This document shows positions 1-6,311 of a stretch of DNA of 8,530 bases, one piece after another. Source of the stretch: Methanothrix sp. (lineage in GTDB: Archaea > Halobacteriota > Methanosarcinia > Methanotrichales > Methanotrichaceae). The stretch lies in contig JAABPZ010000045.1 of assembly GCA_011391755.1 (NCBI GenBank), positions 1 to 8,530 on the forward strand, written 5' to 3'. Below the pieces are notes generated by a model, which saw only the letters and a program-made list of their open reading frames with translations, was not told the DNA's origin and did no database searches. A program made the position numbers and the translations under genes. How positions within the stretch are numbered: position 1 is the first letter of the stretch; each line of letters starts with the position of its first letter.

Positions 1-522
1 CAGATCAAAGACCATGATCTTGTGCTCGCCCACCTTATCCAGGCCAAAGGCCAGAGCTGCCGCCGTAGGCTCATTGATGATGCGAACAACCTCTAGGCCA
101 GCTATGGTTCCGGCATCTTTGGTCGCCTGCCTCTGGTTGTCATTAAAGTAGGCAGGGACGGTTATTACGGCTTTATCCACGGTGTCGGCCAGATAGGTCT
201 CTGCATCCGTCTTAATCTTGCGCAGGATCTGGGCGGATACATCCTCAGGGCTATACTCCTTTCCATAAACCTTGACTTTGTAGTCCGTGCCCATCTTGCG
301 TTTGATGCCCTGGACGGTGCCATCCGGATTGGTGACTGATTGTCTCTTAGCAGGCTCACCAACCAGAACCTGGCCCTCCTTTGTAAAGGCCACGTAGGAT
401 GGAAATGCCTTGCCGCCGATGCTTGTCCCTTCTGCGCTGGGAATTATAGTGGGTCGGCCGCCGATTAGAACTGCAGCCGCCGAGTTGCTGGTCCCAAGGT
501 CAATGCCGATAATTTTTGACAA
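1..522 (-). CDS. dnaK: Molecular chaperone DnaK (Hsp70), N-terminal part, cut by the window edge
   Basis: This is the first 174 codons of the ATP-driven Hsp70 chaperone, which binds exposed hydrophobic peptides in the cytosol with DnaJ and GrpE. The visible part is the ATPase domain: phosphate loop IDLGTSNS at residues 7-14, [11 protein letters not shown] at 122-132 and the INEPTAAA signature at 149-156. It is cut at VFDL, where VFDLGGGT is expected. The start is TTG at 522. No in-frame ATG lies nearby, an in-frame TAA lies upstream, and a GGAG site sits 8 bases before the TTG. After IKRKMG the protein goes almost directly to the [14 protein letters not shown] segment, so it lacks the roughly 25-residue insert of proteobacterial DnaK. 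That matches the Gram-positive/archaeal form. It lies 60 bases downstream of grpE on the same strand. The C-terminal half and any dnaJ would lie to the left of the window. Confidence 0.97.
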   Translation of the reverse strand, partial: MSKIIGIDLGTSNSAAAVLIGGRPTIIPSAEGTSIGGKAFPSYVAFTKEGQVLVGEPAKRQSVTNPDGTVQGIKRKMGTDYKVKVYGKEYSPEDVSAQILRKIKTDAETYLADTVDKAVITVPAYFNDNQRQATKDAGTIAGLEVVRIINEPTAAALAFGLDKVGEHKIMVFDL

Positions 523-558
523 GATCTCATCTCCTGAAATTGAAAGTTATCACAGCTT

Positions 559-574
559 GTAAATATTTAAGCAT
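559..574 (-). promoter_or_regulatory. Possible internal TATA box before dnaK
   Basis: On the minus strand an AT-rich TTAAATATTTA sequence lies about 44 bases before the dnaK TTG. That spacing would place a start of transcription roughly 15-20 bases upstream of the codon. It could let dnaK be transcribed apart from grpE. The match is only to an archaeal TATA-like composition, in a short gap that is AT-rich anyway, so confidence is low. Confidence 0.3.
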
Positions 575-582
575 ATCATCAC

Positions 583-1077
583 TCATCTTTTCGCCACCGC
601 AACCTTTGAGAATCGAATGACATGAGAATTGAAGATATAGCCCTTCTGTATCTCTTCTGCCACATAGCCCTCTTCCAGCTCTTGTGTCGTGACCTGAAAG
701 AGAGCTTCATGTCGATAGGGATCAAAACGCACGCCTTTGGCCTCGATGGGCATGAGCCCTTCCCCCGACAGTATATCGAGCAGCTGCATGTAGAGCACCT
801 TGCTGCCTTCGTCGTGCTTTGCCGCCACATCCAGGCTGTCGAGCACGGGAAGAAGCTTTGAGACGAGCTTTAAAGAGGCGTATCTTATATTATCCTCTTT
901 CTCGCGAGCCGATCTTTTCATGACGTTGTCCAGATCCGCCCGACAGCGCATCAAGAGGTCGAGTCGTTCCTCTGCCAGGGCCTTTTCAAAGGTGAGCAGC
1001 TCTGTCAGCTCTTCGACATTCATGCCTGAAGTATCCTGTTTCGTCTCAGATTTCGCGTCTTTTTCCGCATCCGCCAT
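583..1077 (-). CDS. grpE: GrpE, nucleotide exchange factor for DnaK
   Basis: GrpE releases ADP from DnaK and so drives the Hsp70 cycle in the cytosol. The 164-residue protein has a charged, flexible N-terminus (1-20), a long helical region rich in Glu, Lys and Leu (about 20-85) that fits the GrpE dimer coiled coil, and a C-terminal beta-wing domain. That domain carries the family signature: FDPYRHEALFQV at 118-129, then EEGYVAEEIQKGYIFNSHVI and an end in KVAVAK. The ATG at 1077 is preferred because GGTGGAG lies just before it. A GTG at 1086 would add three residues (MEL) but has no clear ribosome site. The gene lies between the thermosome gene and dnaK on the same strand, and the DnaK partner is directly downstream. 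GrpE and DnaK in methanogens are generally regarded as acquired from bacteria. Confidence 0.95.
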   Translation of the reverse strand: MADAEKDAKSETKQDTSGMNVEELTELLTFEKALAEERLDLLMRCRADLDNVMKRSAREKEDNIRYASLKLVSKLLPVLDSLDVAAKHDEGSKVLYMQLLDILSGEGLMPIEAKGVRFDPYRHEALFQVTTQELEEGYVAEEIQKGYIFNSHVIRFSKVAVAKR

Positions 1078-1115
1078 AAGCTCCACCCAACATTTGTTCT
1101 TATAGAATGAATTGG

Positions 1116-1130
1116 GCCGGCTTTGCCGGC
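1116..1130. other. Perfect inverted repeat between the thermosome gene and grpE
   Basis: GCCGGC, three bases, then GCCGGC gives a 6-bp GC-only stem with a 3-base loop. It sits in the 74-base gap between the thermosome stop and the grpE ATG. On the minus strand it is not followed by a T-run, so it is a poor terminator for the chaperonin gene. It could slow RNA polymerase, stabilise the processed 3' end of the thermosome message or tune grpE expression. No specific role is shown. Confidence 0.45.
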
Positions 1131-1151
1131 GCCTTTTCGTTCCTTGTTCCT

Positions 1152-2792
1152 TTAGTAGTGAGGCATCTGCATGGGAGGCCTGGTGTAGTCATGCGGGCTT
1201 TGGCCGGGCTTGGGAGCCATCTCTTCTCTCTTGGCAGCGATGACATCATCCACCCGCAAAACCATGGTGGCAGCTTCGGTTGCTGATTTGATGGCCTGGG
1301 TTTTTACCTTTAAGGGCTCTACAACGCCCAGGGCCAGCATATCGGCGGGCTCTCCCGTTATTAAGTTCAACCCGAAGTTCTTCATGCCTTGCCCGCTCTT
1401 GGCTCTCAGAGCCGCTAAGCTGTCCACGGGATCGAAACCTGAGTTCTCAGCCAGGGTCAGAGGGATGGACTCCACAGCATCGGCAAAGGCCCGAACAGCC
1501 AATTGCTCTCGCCCTTCCAGTGTGGATGCATACTGTCTCAGATTTTCGGCCACAACGATCTCCGGAGCGCCTCCACCGGGCACAATCTTTCCCGAGCGAA
1601 TGACGTCCATTACCACATTGAGGGCATCATCCAGGGCGCGTTCCATCTCTTCTAAGAACTGCTCCGAGACGCCGTGCAGAATGATGGATACTGCCTTGGC
1701 CTTCTCGCAGCCCTCCACGAAGATCATGTGCTTGTCTTTGCCGATCTTGCGCTCTTCCACAAGAGCCGCCGATCCCAGATCCTTGGAAGTGACGACCATC
1801 ACGTCGCCCACCAGCCTTGCCCCCGTGGCCAATGCCAGCATCTTCAGATCTTCTCTCTTAACCCGGCGAACAGCTAAAATTCCCAGCCTTGCCAGATAGT
1901 TTTGGGCAAAAACGCCGATGCCCTTCTCGCAGAAGACAACATTGGCTCCGGCTGCGACAATGGCATCAACCTGAGACCTTATAACCAGCTCTTCGCCCTC
2001 TTTGAAGCTGGCGAGATTCTTGGCCTCTGTAATAGTGATCTTGGCATCCGTATCCAGCTTCTTCAGCTCGAGAGTGCCTTCCAGGAGCATAATCTTGGCA
2101 TTTGCTACGCTTTTTGGCATCTCCAGGGTTGTTCTCTCTTTCTCGATTACTATGCCGTAGTTTATGACAGAGTCCTCGATTCTGCCGCCTGGGATCAGGA
2201 CGATCTTGATATTCTCTTCAATGTCCTTGCCCTCAAAACCGGCCACAGCTCGTGCTGCATCCACCGATATTTTTGCCAGCGTATCCATGGCGATCTCTAT
2301 GCCCTTTCCTCGCATGGCTGTCTGGGCAATCTTCAAAAGCACGCGCTCGTCGCCCGAGACGTCTATAGCCATCTCGGAAAGCACTTTTTGCGCCCTGGCT
2401 GCAGCTTGCTTATATCCCTGCACAATAACGGTGGGGTGGACATCCATATCCAGCAACGCTTCGGCCTTTTCCAGCAGCTTGCCAGCGATTATCACCGCAG
2501 TGGTGGTGCCGTCTCCAATCTCATCATCCTGGGCTTTTGCCACCTCGACAATCATCTTGGCCACTGGGTGCTCAATATCCATCTCTCTGAGAATGGTGGC
2601 ACCGTCATTGGTGATGGTTGCCTCTTCGCCGGCGATGAGCATCTTGTCCATCCCTTTGGGTCCAAGGGTGGTCCGAACAGCCTCTGCGACCGCCTTTGCA
2701 GCTAAAATATTCCTGCGCTGCGCATCTTTACCTGTATCTCGTTTGCTTCCTTCTTTCAATATAATTATCGGTACGCCGCTCAAACCTGCCAA
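1152..2792 (-). CDS. ths: Thermosome subunit (archaeal group II chaperonin)
   Basis: One subunit of the double-ring, ATP-dependent group II chaperonin (CCT/TCP-1 type), which encloses unfolded proteins in the cytosol. The 546-residue length is normal. Visible signatures are TTLGPKGMDKML at 41-52, TNDGATILREMDIEHPVAKM at 61-80, the nucleotide-binding GDGTTT at 93-98 (with Asp94), and VPGGGAPE in the second half of the equatorial domain. The apical domain, with its built-in lid segment, lies between. The start is TTG at 2792, with GGGGAGGA about 9 bases upstream; the N-terminus MAGLSGVPIIILKEGSKRDTG is family-like. The tail is unusual: it ends in a Pro/Met/His-rich stretch (RPPMQMPHY), not the Gly-Met repeats common in this family. 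Archaea often carry two or three thermosome paralogues; which one this is cannot be told here. It has its own TATA promoter and is followed by grpE and dnaK. Confidence 0.98.
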   Translation of the reverse strand: MAGLSGVPIIILKEGSKRDTGKDAQRRNILAAKAVAEAVRTTLGPKGMDKMLIAGEEATITNDGATILREMDIEHPVAKMIVEVAKAQDDEIGDGTTTAVIIAGKLLEKAEALLDMDVHPTVIVQGYKQAAARAQKVLSEMAIDVSGDERVLLKIAQTAMRGKGIEIAMDTLAKISVDAARAVAGFEGKDIEENIKIVLIPGGRIEDSVINYGIVIEKERTTLEMPKSVANAKIMLLEGTLELKKLDTDAKITITEAKNLASFKEGEELVIRSQVDAIVAAGANVVFCEKGIGVFAQNYLARLGILAVRRVKREDLKMLALATGARLVGDVMVVTSKDLGSAALVEERKIGKDKHMIFVEGCEKAKAVSIILHGVSEQFLEEMERALDDALNVVMDVIRSGKIVPGGGAPEIVVAENLRQYASTLEGREQLAVRAFADAVESIPLTLAENSGFDPVDSLAALRAKSGQGMKNFGLNLITGEPADMLALGVVEPLKVKTQAIKSATEAATMVLRVDDVIAAKREEMAPKPGQSPHDYTRPPMQMPHY

Positions 2793-2837
2793 ACCTATAG
2801 TCCTCCCCGACTTTTTTTCATACTACCAGTTTGAAGT

Positions 2838-2850
2838 TCTATATAAAAGA
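2838..2850 (-). promoter_or_regulatory. Archaeal TATA box for the thermosome gene
   Basis: The minus strand reads CTTTTATATAG, with a purine-containing BRE-like stretch (GCGAAT) just upstream. The box centre lies about 53 bases before the TTG start. Initiation about 26 bases downstream would leave a leader of about 25 bases carrying the GGGGAGGA ribosome site. Spacing and sequence fit a strong archaeal promoter. No heat-shock operator was recognised. Confidence 0.65.
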
Positions 2851-2889
2851 TTCGCATGATTTAAGCCAGTATTTGTATGCACCCGAGAA

Positions 2890-2923
2890 TATATATAGTC
2901 TATATAGGAAGATCTATATAGTC
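2890..2923 (+). promoter_or_regulatory. pstB promoter region with clustered CTATATAG palindromes
   Basis: Three TATATAG units lie at 2892-2898, 2901-2907 and 2915-2921. The last two are full palindromes CTATATAG (2900-2907 and 2914-2921), with centres 14 bp apart. The one at 2914-2921 is well placed as the TATA box of pstB, predicting a start near 2944 and a leader of about 30 bases. The extra copies next to it are what an operator would look like. The obvious candidate binder is the AbrB-PhoU protein encoded two genes downstream. Repeats and positions are read directly; the regulator link is inference. Confidence 0.5.
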
Positions 2924-2972
2924 ATCTCTTTGTCAAGCCAATTGGAACAAATGACATTAAAAGGGATCTAGG

Positions 2973-3719
2973 GTGACAACGAAGATCATCTCGAAAAATC
3001 TAAATCTCTGGTATGGAGAAAAACAAGCACTAAAGGACATAAGCCTGGATATTCCTGAGAAAAAGATTACAGCGCTCATCGGACCATCCGGCTGCGGCAA
3101 GTCCACTTTTATCCGCTGTCTGAACCGGATGAACGATCTCGTAACCAAGATTCGCATTGAAGGACAGGTCCTATATGACGATATCGATATTTATGGAAAA
3201 GATGTCGATGTCGTGGAACTGCGCAAAAGGATAGGCATGGTATTTCAAAAGCCTAACCCCTTCCCCATGTCCATTTACGACAACATTGCCTATGGCCCCA
3301 GAATTCATGGGCTGAAAAATGTCGATAAAGTTGTAGAGCGCAGTCTATTGGATGCCGCCCTCTGGGGGGAAGTTTGCGAGAGGCTGGACCAGCCGGCCTT
3401 GGGCCTATCCGGCGGCCAGCAGCAGAGGCTGTGCATCGCCAGAACGCTGGCCATGAAGCCCGATGTTATCTTATTTGATGAACCATGCAGCGCTCTCGAT
3501 CCCATCTCCACCGGCAAGATCGAGAGCCTCATGGAGACCTTAAAGGACAACTATACCCAGGTGATTGTGACCCATAACATGCAGCAAGCGGCCAGGATAT
3601 CCGACTGCACCGCCTTCTTCTTGCTCGGCGAGCTGATCGAGGTGGGAAAGACAAAACGCATCTTTGAGATGCCGACGATAAAGAGCACAGAAGATTATAT
3701 CACCGGAAGATTTGGATAA
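2973..3719 (+). CDS. pstB: PstB, phosphate ABC transporter ATP-binding protein
   Basis: The ATPase that powers high-affinity phosphate import at the inner face of the membrane, normally with permeases PstC/PstA and binding protein PstS. At 248 residues it has the full ABC set: Walker [10 protein letters not shown] at 37-45, Q-loop FQ at 91-92, signature LSGGQ at 145-149, Walker B VILFDE at 165-170, SALD at 173-176 and the H-loop His201. PstB-specific features are RCLNRMNDL after Walker [15 protein letters not shown], and the C-terminal EDYITGRFG. The start is GTG at 2973. It is the first possible in-frame start, because a TAA lies five codons upstream, and GGGATC precedes it. A six-codon micro-ORF ends one base before the GTG. 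No pstS, pstC or pstA lies upstream; the gene directly faces the thermosome gene. It is followed 26 bases later by phoU. Confidence 0.96.
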   Translation: MTTKIISKNLNLWYGEKQALKDISLDIPEKKITALIGPSGCGKSTFIRCLNRMNDLVTKIRIEGQVLYDDIDIYGKDVDVVELRKRIGMVFQKPNPFPMSIYDNIAYGPRIHGLKNVDKVVERSLLDAALWGEVCERLDQPALGLSGGQQQRLCIARTLAMKPDVILFDEPCSALDPISTGKIESLMETLKDNYTQVIVTHNMQQAARISDCTAFFLLGELIEVGKTKRIFEMPTIKSTEDYITGRFG

Positions 3720-3745
3720 TAGCTAAGGTTTTGAGGAGAGATAAG

Positions 3746-4405
3746 ATGAGCCCGTATCGTGAGCGGTATCACAGAGATCTGAAGGAGCTAAAAAATCTTA
3801 CAAAAGATCTGGCAGATCGGGGTGGGGAAGCTATAGATAAATCTGTTTTAGCCTTAGTTGATGCAAATGCAGATCAGGCCCGAGAAGTCATCAAACAGGA
3901 TCAAGAAATGGATGATTTGAGCCTGAAGATAGAGAATTTATGCATGGAGCTCCTGGCTTTGCAGCAACCGATGGCCAAGGATCTCAGACGCATTATCGGC
4001 ATCTTGAAGATTGGCATCGATCTGGAGAGGATCGGCGATCTGGCGGTAGATGTGGCCAGAGTTACCACACAATCACAAAATAAGATTCAGATAACTAAGC
4101 TCGAGTATATTCCCCGCATGGCACAGATCAGCAAAAAAATGCTTGAGCAGTCCATGGAGGCCCTCATGAACAGCGACGCAGATTTGGCCAGACAGGTCAC
4201 CAAATGGGATTATGAGATCGATGGGCTTTATGTCAAAGCCAGAACCAAGCTCCTGAAAATAATTATTGAAAGGCCCGATGTGATCAACGAAGGAACGGCT
4301 CTGCTCATGGTGAACCGGCATCTGGAAAGGACCGGCGATCATATCTGCAATATTTGTGAGACTATCGTCTATATGGTGGAAGCAAAGAGAGAACATCTCA
4401 ATTAG
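3746..4405 (+). CDS. phoU: PhoU, phosphate signalling protein
   Basis: PhoU is a soluble protein that binds the Pst transporter and passes phosphate status to regulation, restraining uptake when phosphate is plentiful. The 219-residue protein is all-helical with two PhoU repeats. The first has QDQEMDDL at 51-58 and LERIGD at 93-98; the second has KWDYEIDGL at 153-161 and LERTGD at 193-198. The acidic residues of these motifs are the known metal-binding positions of the family. ATG at 3746 is preferred because GAGGAG at 3734-3739 sits at good spacing before it. A TTG at 3731 would add five residues but would put the ribosome site inside the gene. It lies 26 bases after pstB and 8 bases before the next gene, so one operon is likely. 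Confidence 0.95.
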   Translation: MSPYRERYHRDLKELKNLTKDLADRGGEAIDKSVLALVDANADQAREVIKQDQEMDDLSLKIENLCMELLALQQPMAKDLRRIIGILKIGIDLERIGDLAVDVARVTTQSQNKIQITKLEYIPRMAQISKKMLEQSMEALMNSDADLARQVTKWDYEIDGLYVKARTKLLKIIIERPDVINEGTALLMVNRHLERTGDHICNICETIVYMVEAKREHLN

Positions 4406-4413
4406 GGCTATTT

Positions 4414-5415
4414 ATGGACACAAGAAAGGTACAGAGAACCGGCAAGTCAACATTTATCGTCTCCCTTCCCAAAAGCTGGGCAACAAAGAACGGCATTTCT
4501 GCCGGTTCGATAATTTACATTAATCAGGGGGATAATGGATCTCTCACATTGTCCACGGATCGATCCGAGCGCGACCTGCGAGTGCGCCTAGATATTGGCG
4601 ACAAAATGGGTGAGCATCTGGTAAGGGATATCATCGGATGCTACGTGGGCGGCTATAGAACCATTGAGGTGACGTCCGGGCACATGTCATCTATGCAGAA
4701 GAAGGACCTGCACCAGATCGTCAACAAACTCATCGGCCCCGAGATTTTGGAAGAGACCATAAACAAGGTGGTAATTCAGGATCTATTAAGCTCCGAGGAG
4801 CTTCAGTCCGAACGGGCTTTAAAGCGAATCAGAACCGTAGTGAAATCCATGATCACCGATTCACTCTCCAGCCTTTTAAATAATAACGAGGAGCTGGCGA
4901 TTGATGTTATCCAGAGGGACAACGACGTGGACCGGCTCAACCTTCTTATCTCCCGCCAGTTCACTGAGATCCTGAGATCGGGCTCTGTCCGGCAGGAAAC
5001 GCTCAATCCCATTACTGCGTTTAATTATATGCAGGCGGCTTCCAACCTGGAACGCATAGCGGACCACGCCCATCGCATAGCCGAGATCGCCAGCCTGCGA
5101 AGCTATCGCCTGCCCGAGGATTTGAAAGCGGAGCTTTCCCGCATGGATTCATTGCTATGCGGCCTGCTTGACGACTCTATATCCAATTTGCTGCAGACCA
5201 ACTCCAACAAGGCCAATGAGCTTATCGACAGGATCAGAGAGGTTCAGAAGCATGCGGAGGGGATGGCAAAATCATCCGACAGCAAAGACAAATCAGAGAT
5301 GGTGGTTCGGCTGGTTCTGGCCAGCAGTCTGGAGCGCATGCTTGACTACATCATGAACATCGGCGAATTGACCATAAACCTCAGCCATGCTACTCACTCC
5401 ACTGAGAAGACGTGA
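4414..5415 (+). CDS. AbrB-PhoU fusion, probable phosphate-responsive transcription regulator
   Basis: A 333-residue fusion. Residues 1-50 form an AbrB/MazE-type swapped-hairpin DNA-binding domain, with RKVQRTGKSTFIVSLPKSWA as the hallmark start and GSLTLS in the second strand. A linker domain (about 55-125) precedes a PhoU-like helical domain (about 130-333) with RDNDVDRL at 168-175, NLERIADHAHRIAE at 211-224 and SSLERMLDYIMNIGE at 304-318. The known architecture of this archaeal family suggests a DNA-binding regulator that senses the same signal as PhoU. The second PhoU repeat is degenerate (LERMLD in place of LERxGD). The ATG at 4414 has only a weak ribosome site (AGGG), and the 8-base gap to phoU suggests translational coupling. 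It may act on its own operon through the CTATATAG cluster before pstB. That target is inference. Confidence 0.9.
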   Translation: MDTRKVQRTGKSTFIVSLPKSWATKNGISAGSIIYINQGDNGSLTLSTDRSERDLRVRLDIGDKMGEHLVRDIIGCYVGGYRTIEVTSGHMSSMQKKDLHQIVNKLIGPEILEETINKVVIQDLLSSEELQSERALKRIRTVVKSMITDSLSSLLNNNEELAIDVIQRDNDVDRLNLLISRQFTEILRSGSVRQETLNPITAFNYMQAASNLERIADHAHRIAEIASLRSYRLPEDLKAELSRMDSLLCGLLDDSISNLLQTNSNKANELIDRIREVQKHAEGMAKSSDSKDKSEMVVRLVLASSLERMLDYIMNIGELTINLSHATHSTEKT

Positions 5416-5430
5416 TTCTCAATATACTTC

Positions 5431-5449
5431 TGTTAATTTTAATAATTCG
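5431..5449 (+). terminator. T-rich end of the phosphate operon
   Basis: About 15 bases after the last stop codon the plus strand has an AT-only run with several T tracts (TTAATTTTAATAATT). It sits just before an abrupt change to very GC-rich sequence. T-rich tracts of this kind commonly end archaeal transcripts. There is no hairpin before it, so the call rests on composition and position alone. Confidence 0.35.
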
Positions 5450-5600
5450 GTCCGTACGGCCCCCGCCCGTGCGCGCCTGGGAAGGGTCTCGTAAGGCTGT
5501 ACGGAGACTGTGGCCCGGCATGGGTAGGCCCGCCGGGGCGCATCTGTGTACCCCGCAAAGCTGGGCGGGCGGGAGCGAGTTCGCCGCGCCTTATCGGCAA
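5450..5600. repeat. GC-rich mosaic repeat, copy A
   Basis: A block of about 150 bases, far richer in GC than its neighbours, with a sharp left edge. Its left part (5460-5486) matches copy C (7392-7418) at 23 of 27 bases. Its right part (5526-5573) matches copy B (6411-6458) at 41 of 48 bases, and 5497-5510 matches 6389-6402 at 12 of 14. It can fold: GTCTC 5486-5490 pairs with GAGAC 5504-5508, and GCCCGCC 5528-5534 pairs with GGCGGGC 5564-5570 around an inner GGGG/CCCC stem with a TCTG loop. On the minus strand a 67-codon open frame runs through it, from an ATG at 5642 that overlaps the GNAT stop. It is Pro/Arg/Gly-rich and resembles no protein known to me. Origin and role unknown. Confidence 0.6.
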
Positions 5601-5638
5601 AGGGACGAGTGTGGCCATCGGTATCGAGCTGTCTGACA

Positions 5639-6134
5639 TCATTCCAAATTCTCAGAATCTTCTTGCCGCATCTGCAAGACTATTGGATACATGTTTAGGT
5701 ACATGGGCGGAAAGTCGCGGCTTGCATATTTCATTATCACCCTAAACCCAAATTTTTCATAAAAGCCAAGAGATTCGCGTTTCGAGTCCAAGGTTATGTA
5801 CCTGCATCCGACCTCCTTAGATAACTGGTAAACCTTACCAGTAGCCCAAAATAACAGAAAGCGCCCAATGCCACATCCTTCAAACTTCTCTTCAACAGCC
5901 AACCTGGCAATTTTTATGGAGGGATAGCGGGGATAAGGATAGCCATCTACGCCATCATCTTTTTCTATCAGCTTGACTTCAATTGTGTCCGTGACAAGTG
6001 TCAGGTAGCCCAGTATGCTGTCTTGCCATCTTCAAGAAATCATTCAGGTCGCCATTGCTGCAACTAAAAAACGAGATGTTATGACTCTCTCTTAGATATT
6101 CTACCCGAAGCTGATCGATAGGAAAGGGCTTCAT
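5639..6134 (-). pseudogene. GNAT N-acetyltransferase broken by a frame-disrupting deletion
   Basis: GNAT enzymes move an acetyl group from acetyl-CoA to an amine; toxin members acetylate charged tRNA. The N-terminal frame starts at ATG 6134 (MKPFPIDQLRVEYLRES) and gives family-like sequence up to NGDLNDFLK at residue 35 (codon ending at 6030). It then runs out of frame and stops at 5979-5981 after 51 residues. The remainder lies in another frame, open from about 6031 to the TGA at 5639-5641. It begins WQDSILGYLTLVTDTIEVK and holds the acetyl-CoA loop GCGIGRFLL and the C-terminal ESLGFYEKFGFR. Relatives have roughly 15-25 residues between these parts, so a small deletion with a frameshift is inferred. 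The ATG overlaps the stop of the 50-residue gene upstream (ATGA). A toxin origin is plausible but not shown. The intact form would be about 180 residues. Confidence 0.8.
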
Positions 6135-6283
6135 GAAACCGGATGCTCTTTGTATATCCTGATGGCTTCCCGAAACATCTCCATCTGCTCTTTAGTGGGC
6201 TTTTTGGGGTTCCTGATATCCTCTAAGAACTCTTCTGCATCCTCGCCTTCCAGGATTAAGCCCAATTCTATTGGCCGTGCCAT
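6131..6283 (-). CDS. 50-residue acidic protein, putative antitoxin partner of the GNAT gene
   Basis: The gene encodes 50 residues, starting MARPIELGLILEGEDAEEFL and ending AIRIYKEHPVS. It is acidic in the first half, with a predicted helical second half containing KKPTKEQMEMFREAI. Support for a real gene: a GAGAGG ribosome site about 9 bases before the ATG, a 4-base ATGA overlap with the GNAT start (translational coupling), and conservation of its last ten codons in a diverged relic at 7291-7322, where changes mostly keep the amino acids. Small genes placed directly before GNAT genes are often antitoxins, and this layout fits. It is not recognisably the DUF1778 ribbon-helix-helix family that pairs with TacT/AtaT toxins, and I see no clear DNA-binding motif. 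Its presumed partner is broken, so it may now be an orphan. Confidence 0.7.
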   Translation of the reverse strand: MARPIELGLILEGEDAEEFLEDIRNPKKPTKEQMEMFREAIRIYKEHPVS

Positions 6284-6311
6284 GCTAATATGCCTCTCAT
6301 ACTATTATGCT

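Noticed and set aside
1210..2859. Long open frames on the plus strand opposite the thermosome gene (up to 267 codons)
   Set aside because: They lie fully antisense to a clear chaperonin, have no recognisable domains and arise from its codon bias.
3731..3745. TTG at 3731 as start of phoU
   Set aside because: It would place the GAGGAG ribosome site inside the coding region; the ATG at 3746 is correctly spaced after it.
5450..5600. GC-rich block as tRNA, rRNA or SRP RNA, or as a group II intron end
   Set aside because: No T-loop, anticodon arm, rRNA signature or intron domain V pattern could be matched.
5439..5642. 67-codon minus-strand frame through repeat copy A, called as a gene
   Set aside because: The start overlap with the GNAT stop is suggestive, but there is no ribosome site I trust, its make-up is low in complexity and copy B breaks the frame. 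It is kept only as a finding.
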